64,000 nt of DNA. Origin: Beta vulgaris subsp. vulgaris (Eukaryota; Streptophyta; Magnoliopsida; Caryophyllales; Amaranthaceae). Below the pieces are notes generated by a model, which had not been told where the DNA came from, did no database searches, and worked only from the letters and a program-made list of their open reading frames with translations. Every line of letters begins with the position of its first letter. Within the stretch, counting starts at the first letter, position 1. Position numbers and translations under genes: made by a program. Below are positions 38,627 through 49,774 of this stretch, in pieces. Location: the NCBI RefSeq assembly GCF_026745355.1, contig NC_079207.1:16392150-16456149 (forward strand), read 5' to 3'.

Positions 38627-39738
38627 GTATTTATTGTCAGCCCTTAAGAATACATATATCACAACCGTGCAATCAGTAACAAGAAGAATTTTTTGCCTAC
38701 TGCCCCGCTTCACATAATAGTTGGATAGGGCTTGCTTGGATTGAGTTTAATGCATTAAGGGGGTATAAAAAAAATCAAACTAAGAAAAAATAAGGTGGTT
38801 AGAAGTAATTATAAAGAGGAAGAAGTGGTGATAAAAGGGATACGCTAGTGATGGTAAGAAGAAAAAGGAACGGTTATGGAAATTGTTACACTCATTATGG
38901 ACAGAGGCCAGTCTCAGACACATGAGCAAATCGAGTGACCGCTCAGGGCCCCAATTTCAAGGGATCCGCCTATATTTTATTTTCTTACTTTTTAGGTTCT
39001 TTAAGTTTAGATGAAAAATACATTTGTTAATGCAAAATTTTTACAGCTAATCTATATACTTTTTTTTTTTTTTCATATTTCATATCTTATTATAGTTTTA
39101 TCCTTGGTATACCTTTACTATATATTCTTTCAAATCTAAGTTGTCTTCTTGCTAAAAATGAAAATAACATTGAAGTATTTAAGAAAGTTAATTCATTTTT
39201 CAACCATTTTTAATAAAAAAGTTAAATTGGTTATTAATAATACAAGATTAGAAATTCGTTTTATATCCCTATAGGACCCATGTTTACTGCATGGCACAGT
39301 TCTCCTAAATTATCTGAGAATTCCCTGATTATGGGGGTAATAGTTACCACCACCCCCTAGAGTAATTGTCACCTCTTTAATTTGGAGGTAATAACTACTT
39401 CCTTCCTTCTAATTACAACAAAATCGCATCATCCTTTTGTGACCATCTCAATTCACCTCCATTTTTTCTTTTTTATAAAGTGATTTAACTTTTATTACTA
39501 TTAATCCAAATCCAAACATGCCATGGGTAATAATATTCATGCTACGGATGAAATCATTGTAGATTAATTATGAAGTCTCAGTGCTCATCATTATAACCCT
39601 GAAAGATATAATTATACTCTTGGACTTGGCTATATATATTATGAGTGTTCATAATTTGGATCCACATGATTCATAGAGTGTATGGAAAGCATTCACAATG
39701 AATTAACACACGAATGAACACGAGTTATCAATGTCCAA
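38627..39738. other. Intergenic, nothing firm
   Basis: Possible weak inversion between 'GGCTTGCTTGGATTGAG' (38728) and 'AATCCAAATCCAAACATGCC' (39503), which would mark another old TIR element. No gene. Confidence 0.35.
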
Positions 39739-39998
39739 CTAGTTATTAATCCTGGGCTATGCCCCGGGTAAGAAAAAAATATTAATATAATACTTTATGA
39801 TAATAACACTAAATACAACTTAGTCTAGTGGTTAAGACTTTAGTATATGTATTTGAGGTCTCAGGATCAAACTCCTATACTACGCAATTTCTAAATTTTT
39901 TTTATTGTACATGAATTACATGAACTAAAACTCCCTAAGGAGAGCGTCACATGACATATTTTCTTATTTATACACGCTTTTTAATATATTTGTATAGA
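39739..39998 (-). mobile_element. Non-autonomous Helitron, 260 bp
   Basis: On the minus strand it begins TCTATACAAATATATTAAAA and ends with a hairpin CCCGGGGCATAGCCCAGG about 12 bp before CTAG. It is inserted between A and T as Helitrons require. The plus strand of the body holds a tRNA-like promoter: A box TAGTCTAGTGG (39822-39832) and B-box-like GGATCAAACTCC (39863-39874). Confidence 0.7.
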
Positions 39999-41332
39999 TC
40001 TATTTATAAAATGATCTAAGTTTTGAAATATATGCACGCATGCATGTTTCCTTTAAATTATCACATTGTTAACACTTACCAAGCAAGAGCCTGAACTGTG
40101 AGACAAGACTACAGGAAGAGCTCAACGTCTCTAAGAATCTTGTTCGCCCGTCTGGCGAAAACGCCGCAGGCGCGAAGTGTAGGTGCTAGTGCCGTTACTG
40201 GCTACCGACCTGGAAGGAATGTTGGGCAAAAGGTTGATGGATAAGCTATTGATCGATGGTGTCGGTTCGAGAGTGGATGGTTGACTGCCGCCCCCTTGTC
40301 CTGGAGTCTCTCCGGCCGGCGAGGAGCTTCCAACAAGTGAAGGAGCCCTCGAAAGGCTCCCGCGGCCTGCATCACACAGGTGGTTCCGATCCTACCCCGA
40401 GTGGGTTTAGTACGCTCCGCCAAAACGGCTCCCAGCGGGGAGACCCGCACGTACGGTTTTTAGGGGGATTCGACCGGCCGACGCCCACCCGACTAGAGGG
40501 ACTGAGAAATTAATCTTTTAGAGCTCTTTAGGACTGGGAGAGTTGCTACATCCCGACCTGCTCCATATCTTGCCGCCCTTGCTTTCTGGCGGAAGGCGAC
40601 TGAAGCTTCTGGCTAGTCAGATTTCCTCTTCTATTTATGTTATGGAACGAAGCGGAGGGTCGGAGCGTAGACGGGCGAGCAGAGCCCAGGAAAGAGGGAA
40701 GCCCCATCCGGTGAATTCGCGACACTCCACTACCTATGGACGTACCGAAGCTCTCGGGGTAGGATCGGAACCACCTGTGTGATGCAGGCTGAGACCTACT
40801 CGTTTTGCCTGCGTCCCGGCCTTTTTGTGCAATAAACCTCTCTGAGAGCACTTGTTGGGTTAAATCTTTTTTTTTTGCTAGATGTTATGGCCTAAATGCT
40901 GAACTATTGACTCTACTTGTTTGGATGGGTGTTCACCCCAAAGTGTTCCCGGACCGCCCCCCCCCCGCCCCCCCGCTCATGAAACGGCTTTGCTGCAATG
41001 TGGATGGCAGAGGGTCCGTAGTACCCGAAGCACTGGAGTGATCTAGAGGAGGGGTCTGATCCCTTATTGGATTTGAAGCGATGACTTACGGTCTCTTCCT
41101 TCGGTCTAGCCTATTTGTTTGTTTCAGAAATCCGGAGGAGTCGGGATATCTCTTCTTCGTCGGCGATCCAGCGAACCCTTACTATGTCGAAGCCCTTTTT
41201 CCAAGAAAGACTGGTTACAACGAAACATCCTTCACTGCACGCTTAACAGACCTACTTAGGTTGAATAAGAAGCCAAACTGATACTAACAAATTTAGGTAC
41301 TACATACACGAATATATACTAATGCTGCGAAT
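39885..41332. repeat. Tandem duplication, unit 1
   Basis: It begins CAATTTCTAA and ends ...AATGCTGCGAAT. It matches unit 2 (41333-42597) in order except for about 1160 bp (40082-41241) absent from unit 2. Shared landmarks include GGAGAGCGTCACATGACATA, ATGCACGCATGCATGTTTCC, ATTGTTAACACTTACC and AACAGACCT...TTGAATAAGAAG. Confidence 0.85.
40082..41241. other. Organelle-like (probably mitochondrial) DNA insert, NUMT candidate
   Basis: The base composition is abruptly GC-richer than the neighbours. A group II intron domain-V-like segment (about 40424-40461, ending CCGCACGTACGGTTTTT) and conserved-looking frames (40805-41041; 41081-41281, with FFVGDPANPYYVEALFPRKT) suggest plant mitochondrial DNA. 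I cannot name the gene. A perfect 35-bp inverted repeat pairs 40366-40400 with 40754-40788. Unit 2 of the duplication lacks this block exactly (ACTTACC-A-CTTAAC), so it is a clean insertion in unit 1, or a clean deletion in unit 2. Confidence 0.6.
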
Positions 41333-42113
41333 CAATTTCTAATTTTTTTTTATTGTACATGGATTACATGAACTATACTAAAACTCGCTAAGGAGAGCGT
41401 CACATGACATATTTTCTTATTTATACACACCTTTTATATTTGTATAGATCTATTTATAAAATGATCTAAGTTTTAAAATATATGCACGCATGCATGTTTC
41501 CTTTAAGGGCTTGTTCTCTTCGGCATAAAACAGCTGAACTGAACTGAACTGAACTTATTGGAGCTGAACTGAACTTATCAGAGCTGAACTGAACTGAACT
41601 GAATTGAATTGAAATAAACTGAATGTAATAAATATATAAATAATATTTTAAACAAGAATTATATGAATATTAAATAATAATTATAAAGATAAGTAATAAT
41701 AATGAATAATAATAATAGTAGTATTTTGGATATTTTTAAATGATAGTTATAAATAAATAATATTAATAATCATAAATTAATAATAATAATAATTAATGAT
41801 AATTAATAATAATTATTTTATATTATTTGTATTTATATATTAATACTTGATGATGATATATAATAACAATAATATCTAAGAAGTAAATTAATATTACTAT
41901 TTTAATAATTAGATTTAATAATATAAAAATATTTAGTAATAAAAATAATGATTGGGTTGGACCGCAAAAATTACATCATAAACCGTCTTGACGCGATTTG
42001 ATTGGTTTACAGGCTAAAAAAAGTGGGTTTATTTGTGCTTTGACCTAAATCATGTTCCTCCTAATAATAATAGTAATAATAATGAGTAAAGCTATAATAA
42101 AAAAAATATATAG

Positions 42114-42203
<90 letters not shown>

Positions 42204-42248
42204 ATAGTAATGATATATATTTAAATAATAATAATAATAATAATAATG

Positions 42249-42285
<37 letters not shown>

Positions 42286-42597
42286 GATTAATTAGTAAAA
42301 TAAATTATACCAACATAATAATAATATTTAACAAAATAATTATAAAAGAATGGAGCTGAACTGAACTGAACTGATCTGAACTGAAATTATTGGAGCTGAA
42401 CTGAACTTATTGGAGCTGAACTGAACTGAACTGAACTGAACTGAACTGAACTGAAAATAAGCTGGGGAGAACAGACCCTAAATTATCACATTGTTAACAC
42501 TTACCACTTAACAGACCTCCTTAAGTTGAATAAGAAGTCAAACTGATACTAACAAATTTAGGTACTACATACACGAATAAATACTAATGCTGCGAAT
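41333..42597. repeat. Tandem duplication, unit 2
   Basis: Second copy, ending AATGCTGCGAAT at 42597. It lacks the organelle-like block but carries the 972-bp TIR element at 41507-42478, which unit 1 lacks (unit 1 reads CCTTTAAATTATCACATTG straight through at 40050-40068). Confidence 0.85.
41507..42478. mobile_element. CTGAACTGAA-repeat TIR element, 972 bp
   Basis: The left end GGGCTTGTTCTCTTCGGC and right end GGGGAGAACAGACCC are flanked by TAA (41504-41506, 42479-42481). Just inside both ends are arrays of CTGAA pentamers (GAGCTGAACTGAACTGAACT). The middle is AT-rich with (AAC)n and (AAT)n tracts (42117-42198, 42226-42284) and a conserved island (AAACCGTCTTGACGCGATTT, 41980). Unit 1 shows the empty site. 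Nearly the same sequence recurs at 57917-58863. Confidence 0.85.
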
Positions 42598-42985
42598 ACT
42601 GAACATGGACACTAACAAAATTAGGAGTACTAGCTAGAAAGTGATAAAGTAATAATAAAAGCACATTTTTTACTCTAATTGTCAAAATTCTATTTAAGCA
42701 CTAATTTTTATGAAGATAAAACATAATTGTAACTTTATTTCTTGTCTGGATTTTTTTATTGATTCTACCTTTCTTATTAAACAATTTCATTTCTTAAACA
42801 TGTCATAAAAAATCCGCAACAAAAGTCTTGTAATAGGGCACATCATTTGGAGTGTCCGTCACATAGTGGGATATGTCCAACTTGTGTTGATGTCCAACTC
42901 GATATACGTACACCTACATAAAGTATTTGTGCAGACTAAATAAAGATAGCGGAATTTGATCAATCACATATATTATACAGTAGAA
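42598..42985. other. Intergenic, nothing recognised
   Basis: AT-rich, no frames of note. Confidence 0.5.
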
Positions 42986-43367
42986 CTAATTATTATGTCC
43001 GGGCTATGTCCCGGATAAGAAAAAATTTCATTTATTAATAGTGAAAGTATTTGGTCAGACCGTCTGACCCAATACATATTGTCAGACGGGCTGCCCAGTA
43101 CTGTACAATTTTAATTTGCTTTGTTACACAGAGCGAGTACCCCTCATATTGAAGAAAACCACTTCTCTCTTATTGAAGAAAGCCACTTTTCAGAATTTGA
43201 ATTTCAGAAACTCCACTCCACTCGGCGCATCTTTCTCTCTCCTCATCATCTGTTTCAATCTAGGTTTTGGAAAGTTGAGCTATTGCTAAGTTCTTTGATT
43301 CAGTGACAATCTCAGTCACCGTCGCAATCACGATCACGACCACGTATCCTACATTTTGTTTCTAACA

Positions 43368-43517
43368 ATGGCGACAGATGGTTGTGAGGTGATGGATCCA
43401 GAGTCGCAATTTCTGCTCGAAATGCATTTGAAATCAAAAAGACCTCATGAAGACATTGATGAAGAAGACGAATTTGAATGGGATAATTACAACAAAAAAA
43501 GAAGGGTCATTTTTTAA
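43368..43517 (+). CDS. Short unidentified ORF in Helitron cargo (49 aa)
   Basis: ATG at 43368 to TAA at 43515-43517. The protein is acidic in the middle (HEDIDEEDEFEWD) and basic at the end (NYNKKRRVIF), with a cluster resembling a nuclear-localisation signal. No domain recognised. The upstream 230 bp looks like a leader. It may be the first exon of a captured gene or part of a mobile-element gene. Weakly supported. Confidence 0.3.
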   Translation: MATDGCEVMDPESQFLLEMHLKSKRPHEDIDEEDEFEWDNYNKKRRVIF

Positions 43518-43678
43518 GAGAAAGAGATGAACTCCAAATCAAATAGGGGAGTGGTTTGACTTTTGAATGTGATAAAAATTTTGTGAAAGAGATGTGTGCA
43601 GCGAAGCAGAGGTGAGGGGAGGAGAGAAAAAATGATGTTAATTTCAGTCTTCATTCTTTTCCTATTTTCCATTTTCAA

Positions 43679-43858
43679 TTGGACTTTGTTTTGTTTCAGT
43701 TGGACTTTGTTTTGTTTCAGTTGGACTTTGTTTTGTTTCAGTTGGACTTTGTTTTGTTTCAGTTGGACTTTTTTTTGTTTCAGTTGGACTTTGTTTTGTT
43801 TCAGTTGGACTTTGTTTTGTTTCAGTTGGACTTTGTTTTGTTTCAGTTGGACTTTGTT
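43679..43858. repeat. 21-bp minisatellite, about nine copies
   Basis: Tandem units of TTGGACTTTG...TTTCAG, nearly identical. Next to it (43870-44030) is a looser array in the opposite sense based on GACCAACTGAAA, so the pair forms a long imperfect hairpin. Both frames across it are open only because 21 is divisible by 3. Confidence 0.9.
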
Positions 43859-44510
43859 TCGTAATATGTATACCAACTGAAATAAATAATGGACCAACTG
43901 AAACAAAAAATGGACCAACTGAAAGAAATAATGGGCCAACTGAAAGAAATAGTGGACTAACTGAAAAAAAATGAAGACTACCTGAAAAAAAAAATGAAGA
44001 CTACCTGAAAAAAAATGAAGACTACCTGAAACTCAAGTGAAGTGGTCCGACGGGCTGATTGTGTCGGACGAGTCCAACACAATACGAACTCTTATTAATA
44101 TTGCATTTTGATATGATAACACTAAATACAACTTGGTCTAGTGGTTAAAACTTTAGTACATGAACTTGAGGTCATGGGATCAAAACCTATACTATGCAAT
44201 TTCTAATTTTTTTTGTTGTACTTGGATTACATGAACTAAAACTCCTTAGAGAGAGTGCCACGTGGCACCGTTCCCGGTTTATGCATGTCGTTTAATATAT
44301 TAGTATAGATTTGATCTTCTAATAATTGACAACAAATGGACTACGACCTTTGACTTTTACTTTTTTTTTTGTTAATTTTAGAGGTGAAATGAATATCCCT
44401 TGAACAGTTGGGGGAATTTAGAGATCCCATTTTGTAAGGAGTAAGAATCTAACCCTTGTGTCAAGAATGAAAGGAGAGCCTCCAACTAATTAGGCCAATT
44501 TTGATTATTA

Positions 44511-45031
44511 CTAGCCTTCATATGCACGCGATGCGTGCGTTAATGTCAAAATTTGTTATTCTATTAGATACTCCATTCGTACTTTATTTATGATTAAACT
44601 TAAATGTGAAAAATTCAACAGTTAGATGAATTTAGATATATTAATTCGCTAATGTAAAAAAATAAAAAGGTTGTGAGTGATTGTTAACATTAATTTTTTG
44701 TGAATGAATATTGAACATAAAAAACAAAAATAATGAGTTGGTTTAACTGAATAAAAGAATATCAAAGGTAGTGAATGTTCAGACTTTTCGTGTGCACGTT
44801 ATGTATGCCATCTTTTTTTATAAGGTATAAATATTTTGTCCATTTAATTTTTGATTGAAGTATTTGATGCATATACCATTTTAAACTTGTTTTAAATGGC
44901 AAGTTGGAATGAGAATTTTTAAATGATTTGTTTTTGTAATTTTTTTCTTTCCATTAATTAGATCATTAAGGGTATTTTAGTCACTTCAAAAGAGGACACC
45001 ACACCTCCTCTCTTGGCTTATATAATAGAGA
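44511..45031 (-). mobile_element. Non-autonomous Helitron, 521 bp
   Basis: On the minus strand it starts TCTCTATTATATAAGCCAAG and ends with the hairpin GCACGCATCGCGTGC, then ATATGAAGGCTAG. The insertion lies between A and T. It has no ORF and shows all three structural hallmarks. Confidence 0.75.
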
Positions 45032-46414
45032 TTTAAACTTACATACTCCTTATTGTCAACTCACATGAGCAATGATATTCCCATACCGGATATGTGCCAA
45101 TACCATGACATTTATGTAATTTTGATGACAAAAGTAATAATAAAAAATAATAATTTTTTTGTTTTTCTTATTTTTTTTTTTGGGCTTGTTAGTTGAAATC
45201 TTAAATCATATCCTAATAATATCTTATCATATCAGTTAGCTATTAAATCATATCTGAGCTACATCTAATCATATCAAGTATCTGGTATGGGAAAGGTTTC
45301 CCCATACTGGATATGGGAGTATACTTTCTCCAACTCACATACTCATTGTGTCCCAAAATATTGTTACTACAAGTTGATATGTTACTTTCGAAAGTATATA
45401 TTGAAACAAAGCTAACAATATTCCGCATAATAACATAGTATTTCCTTGTGTATAATTAAATAATATTAAAAGGTCAAATTTTAATTCTTTAATTATGTAT
45501 AAATAGAAATTCTAAAAAGTTAGGTTTCATTTATTATAGTAAGACCAATATTATTAAATCTCACATATAAATTGTATCAAAAGTTAATACTATAATTTAA
45601 CTATTTCCTCCATACCAAAATATAGTTCCTATTTCTCTTCTTTTCACGGTAATTTATGCAAGTATAATTAGTAAAGATTTTTTGTTTATTTAAATAAATG
45701 TTGTATGGGAAAAGATGATTTTAGGAGAGAGAATGGAAAATAATTGGTGAAAGAACATTAATTGTAATATTTTGGTTGAATAAACAAAAGAAAAAACAAA
45801 ATTCAAGAAGCAAATAAATGATGGGACACGTTTTTCTGGTCAAATTACGGAAAAATGTGGAACTAAATATGAAAATAAAAACTATATTTTGGAACACCCA
45901 AAATGAAAATGAGAACTATATTTTGAAACGGATAATGTATAAAAAAGCGGATGAGGTATGAAAACCATGACAAAACCCATATATGTGGAACAACTAAAAA
46001 GCGGATGATGGTTTGGTGAAGTTAATGCAGATTGCAGACGCAAGGGTAAAGGAGGGTGTTGGGACTGGGTTGGGCTTTGTGATTCGGATGCGCAAGGGTA
46101 GATGGATTTCCTTTTATAAAAAAAGCGGAGCAATAATAATAATATACAAGTCAAAACAACTACCCGAAAGTGTTAATTAAGGAGGATAAACAATATTCAG
46201 ACATAAATTTGGTGTTCTTGGCATCCTTTAATATGCTCGTATCGACCCTGCAATGCAACCCCCACTGTCTTAAATAATTAGGTAGTACACTAGTACTAAC
46301 GTTTAGCAACTGCAGTGTGCATTTATTTCATTCATAAATGATGCGATAGAAACTGCAATGCCTATGTATGGCTCCATCCACATCCACCTCCACATCAATT
46401 AGTAGATGGTGGTA
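45032..46414. other. Intergenic with one degenerate MITE
   Basis: 'TTTCCTCCATACCAAAATAT' at 45604 and 'ACTATATTTTGAAACGGATA' at 45915 form an imperfect inverted pair, likely an old Stowaway element of about 330 bp. Otherwise nothing recognised. Confidence 0.4.
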
Positions 46415-47510
46415 TGAGGTGTAGAATACTCATCCTACACCAGCTCCAAAACGTAAGGTAAGAAAAATAAAACGCACCAGCCTCAACATGCAAAAAGTAA
46501 TTGATTTGACAGTCAATGTACATTTCCATTACATCTAGTGTACATGTCGAAAATTCAAAAAGTAACTGATTTGACAGTTACTGGTGATTATTTAATAATT
46601 GATTTGATGTCAACCGCCATCATTTTCCCCCATATACTGTTCATCACTTCTCTCTTTTCCACACTCAACCTCCTTGTATATTCATGGCTTCGTGGTTGTT
46701 CATTAACAAAATCAAAATGTACAATGACAACCCCCCACCTGAAAGTAACTCAATTCCTGAAGCTGATGTCAAGTGACTAATTTGCAATCTTTGTACACTG
46801 GGTGTGTTGATGTTTATTCACTAATGAAATTCAATATGTACAATTACAGTCCCATATCGAAATATGTCAAGTAAGAGGTGGGCATGGGCCGGGCCGACAC
46901 GATTTGGGCCCGGCCCGTTGTCCGCTACGTGGGCCGCGGGCCTGTCACGGTCAAGAAATTTTATTTCCGGCCCGCACCGGCACAAGCCCGCGTGGGCCGG
47001 CCCACGGGACGAACGCTCCTTTCCTTTGTTTTTTTACCCTAAGACTGTCAAAAATACAATATAAATCATGGGTCGCCCTGCGGGCCCGTGAAATTTTTTT
47101 AAAATTTTAAGCCCGGCCCGGTACGGCCCGCCACTCATGGGCCCGGGCCCGGCCCGCCATTTACTTAAGCTCGTGAACAGGCCCGACCCATGCCCACCTC
47201 TATGTCAAGTGAGTAATTTCCAGTCTTTGTACACTGGTGTGTTGATGTTTGTTCACTAATGAAATTCAATATGTACAATTACAGTCTCATGCCGAAATTT
47301 AATAAATCACAATGTACACTGATGGTCATTACTTTGATCACTGAAAATCCCCAAATATACACTCGTATATTATTGTACATCAAACCATATGCATTTGTAC
47401 ATTAAAAAAATTGTTTCAGGTGATGAGAGAGAAAGAGCTGGCTCACTTTCAAAAATACTGCTAAAAGCCAGCCACATGGGCAAGGTGTAGGATGCTCATC
47501 CTACACCTCA
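46415..47510. mobile_element. TIR element with palindromic ends, containing a nested hAT
   Basis: The left side TGAGGTGTAGAATACTCATC and right side GATGCTCATCCTACACCTCA are inverted. Each end is itself palindromic (GGTGTAG...CTACACC). Subterminal blocks with TGTGTTGATGTTTRTTCACT and TTCAATATGTACAATTACAG occur twice (about 46802-46852 and 47231-47284). No clear target duplication, superfamily unknown. Confidence 0.45.
46873..47202. mobile_element. hAT-type MITE, 330 bp, GC-rich
   Basis: The ends AAGAGGTGGGCATGGGCCGG and CCGACCCATGCCCACCTCTA are inverted. An 8-bp direct repeat TGTCAAGT flanks it exactly (46865-46872, 47203-47210). The body is a GGCCCG-rich hairpin, unusual against the AT-rich surroundings. 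Confidence 0.85.
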
Positions 47511-47632
47511 GTCTAGGATTTAATTTGTGCATCCACATCCAGTCCACACGACAATATGATATTGTCCAACCTTCGGGCTCCGGTCTCATTATGTGGTCCA
47601 CCTCTCATCAACTTTCCCCTTCATCCTAGAAA

Positions 47633-49551
47633 GAGTTAAGTACACAATTGAGTACTAAACTGTCTTTTTTTTCAATTTGGGTACTTAATTTTTAAAAATT
47701 CCAGTTTGTGTACTCAAAACTAACATTTGTTAGTTTGATACTGAACTTTGATAATTTACCGTTATCAGCACCAAAAAAAGAAAAAAGGTGACATTCCAAA
47801 CTTTTTTTTCTCTCCTCTAATTTCTCTCCCCGCTATTCTCTCTCTTCCCCTGCTTAAACTTCGCTGCCAATTCTTTTTCTTTTTTGTTTGTGATTTTTTG
47901 TCTGCTTCTAAAACGTTATCTTATATTTTTTCAATCTCCGAATTTCTGTGTGTAAATCTCAATCTCAAATTCCAAAACTTTCAATTATTCATTGCAGGTC
48001 CTAGGGGCTTGTGACTTTGATTGGGTCTAATTGACTTTAACTGGTTGAGCAAGTTAAAGCTTTGTAATCAATAGGACCCATTTGTCGAGCCATTTTCTTC
48101 TTCAAGATTATTTAGCTTACTACAGATTTAAAGTTTAGAACAACATCAAACATTGTAGAAGCTGAAGCCGCCATTGTTGATGCTCCAATATCACCTTATT
48201 TTACTAACAATGAATCCTTGAGCTCTTAACTCAAGAACTATCCCCTTTCCTAATAATCTACAAATTCATCTTCTTTAAGACAAAATTCAGATGAACTATT
48301 GCAGAAATTTTGGTAGCTGAAAAAATAATTTGAAGAACAGTACATGTAAAAATAGTGCCTTGATTGCGCTCGTCAAAATGCGTCAAAAGAAGTTTCTGGA
48401 GTACCACACGATCGGGAGAAGCTGTCCGATCGGGTTTGTGAGGAAATCTGGGAAAGCAGTTTTGGGAGTTGCCCGATGAAATCGGGCAAGGTCGGGCGAA
48501 CTCACCGAATTACGACAGGGTGAGCTTCGCCCGACCGCGCCCATAGCATGTTGGAGTTTAGCAATCACCGTCCGATGGGGCGGATGTCGCCCGACCCGAT
48601 CAGGCGGGTGCCCGGTTTTTGCGGTCGTTTTGAGCCACAGAGTATAAATAGGTTATTTTACCTAATTGATTAGACTACGAATTTTGTCTAATCTCTCTCT
48701 GTAATCTGGTTTTCCTCACATAATAAAATATTCTCTCTCTGCCGTGGACGTAGCCAAATTGGTGAACCACGTAAATCTGCTGTCTGATTTTCTTTGTTTT
48801 GCATTCTTTATTTATTTCTTTTTCACGTCTGTCATAACAACAAATAGAATTGAGATAATGGTGAGCGGTGAAAGAGAAGAAGACATTAAAGACTAGGATT
48901 TTTTTAAGTAACTAGGTGCGAGAAGAATAATAATTTCACACCAAATAAACTAAAATAGAAGAATCTCTTTTTGTTAATTAAGAGACTATTTGATAGAAAA
49001 GAAATGAGAAAAAAGATATAACAATGGTGGGGCTATGGGAGAAGAACATAATTTTTGGATTTTGAGCTTGGTTTAGAGTTACAATGGCAGATACCACGCA
49101 ATCAGGGTAGTGGGGGCCAATAGGTCCCCTGGAATAAGCCTTCTCCTTGAAGTAGTAAAAAACACGACATTTCTTCTTTTTAGGAATTTCATCGAGCACC
49201 TATTAAGCTGACATTAGAGATTGAGAATTACACACAGAAATTCGGAGATTGAAAAAATATAAGATGGCGTTTAGAAACAGGAAAAAAATCACAAACAAAA
49301 AAGAAGAAGAAATGGCAGTGGAGTTTAAGCACGGGAAAAGAGAGAATAGAGGGGAGAGGAATTAAAGGAGAGAGAAAAAAGTTTGTCATGTCACCTTTTT
49401 CCTTTTTTTGGTGTTGATAATGGTAAGTTATCAAACTTCAGTACCAAACTTACAGGTGTTAGTTTTGAGTACCCAAGATTGGAACTTTTGAAAGTCGAGT
49501 TCAAAACTGGAACAAGAGGCAAAGTTTAGTACCCACTTGTATACTTAACTC
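47633..49551. mobile_element. Mutator-like element with about 340-bp TIRs, 1919 bp
   Basis: The left end GAGTTAAGTACACAATTGAG and right end GTATACTTAACTC start arms that stay inverted for about 340 bp (shared motifs GTTATCAGCACC / GGTGTTGATAA, AATCTCCGAATTTCTGTGTG / CACACAGAAATTCGGAGATT). A 9-bp direct repeat TCCTAGAAA flanks it exactly (47624-47632, 49552-49560). No transposase. It contains an LTR-like insert. Confidence 0.85.
48344..48839 (+). mobile_element. Copia-like LTR fragment or solo LTR inside the Mutator-like element
   Basis: A GC-rich upstream half (repeated GATCGGGC/GCCCGA motifs) precedes a TATAAATA box (48643-48650), a leader with CTCTCTCTGTAATCTG, an AATAAAA signal (about 48722) and GCCGTGGACGTAGCC...GAACCACGTAAATC. 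That last motif is typical of the 3' part of plant Copia LTRs. The ends TG...ACA are tentative and no target duplication was found. Confidence 0.5.
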
Positions 49552-49774
49552 TCCTAGAAAACTTATTCATGCCTCATGATCTATTTTGACAAATGCACCT
49601 CAATCATGACTAGAAAAAAGAATACTTTTCCAAAACTTAAAGGTCAAGTGTATAAAATTTAAAGAGAAAATAAATAATATAAAAAGTTTGTCGAAAGATC
49701 ATGACCATTGGTATATTTTTACTTAATTTTATTTTAGTTTGTAGTTTTATTGATATTTCTATTATAAATATATA

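Larger units (their letters stand above)
42986..44309 (-). mobile_element. Non-autonomous Helitron carrying foreign cargo, about 1.32 kb
   Basis: On the minus strand it starts TCTATACTAATATATTAAAC and ends with the hairpin CCGGGACATAGCCCGG followed by ATAATAATTAG (a degenerate CTRR). The ends and the tRNA-like box region (plus strand 44120-44190) match the Helitron at 39739-39998. Between them is an extra block of about 1 kb with its own borders: GTCAGACCGTCTGACC and GTCAGACGGGC near 43054-43090, and GGTCCGACGGGCTG...GTCGGACGAG near 44044-44073. Confidence 0.55.

Noticed and set aside
40202..40851. Several overlapping frames on both strands
   Set aside because: GC-rich organelle-like DNA with few stops; none matches a gene I can name.
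43679..43858. CRISPR or satellite array
   Set aside because: Contiguous 21-bp units without spacers and only nine copies: a minisatellite.
43514..43939. 141-residue and 94-residue frames with 7-residue repeats
   Set aside because: Open only because the 21-bp minisatellite is a multiple of three; no start context or domain.
46864..47110. 66- and 68-residue frames
   Set aside because: They lie inside the GC-rich hAT MITE.
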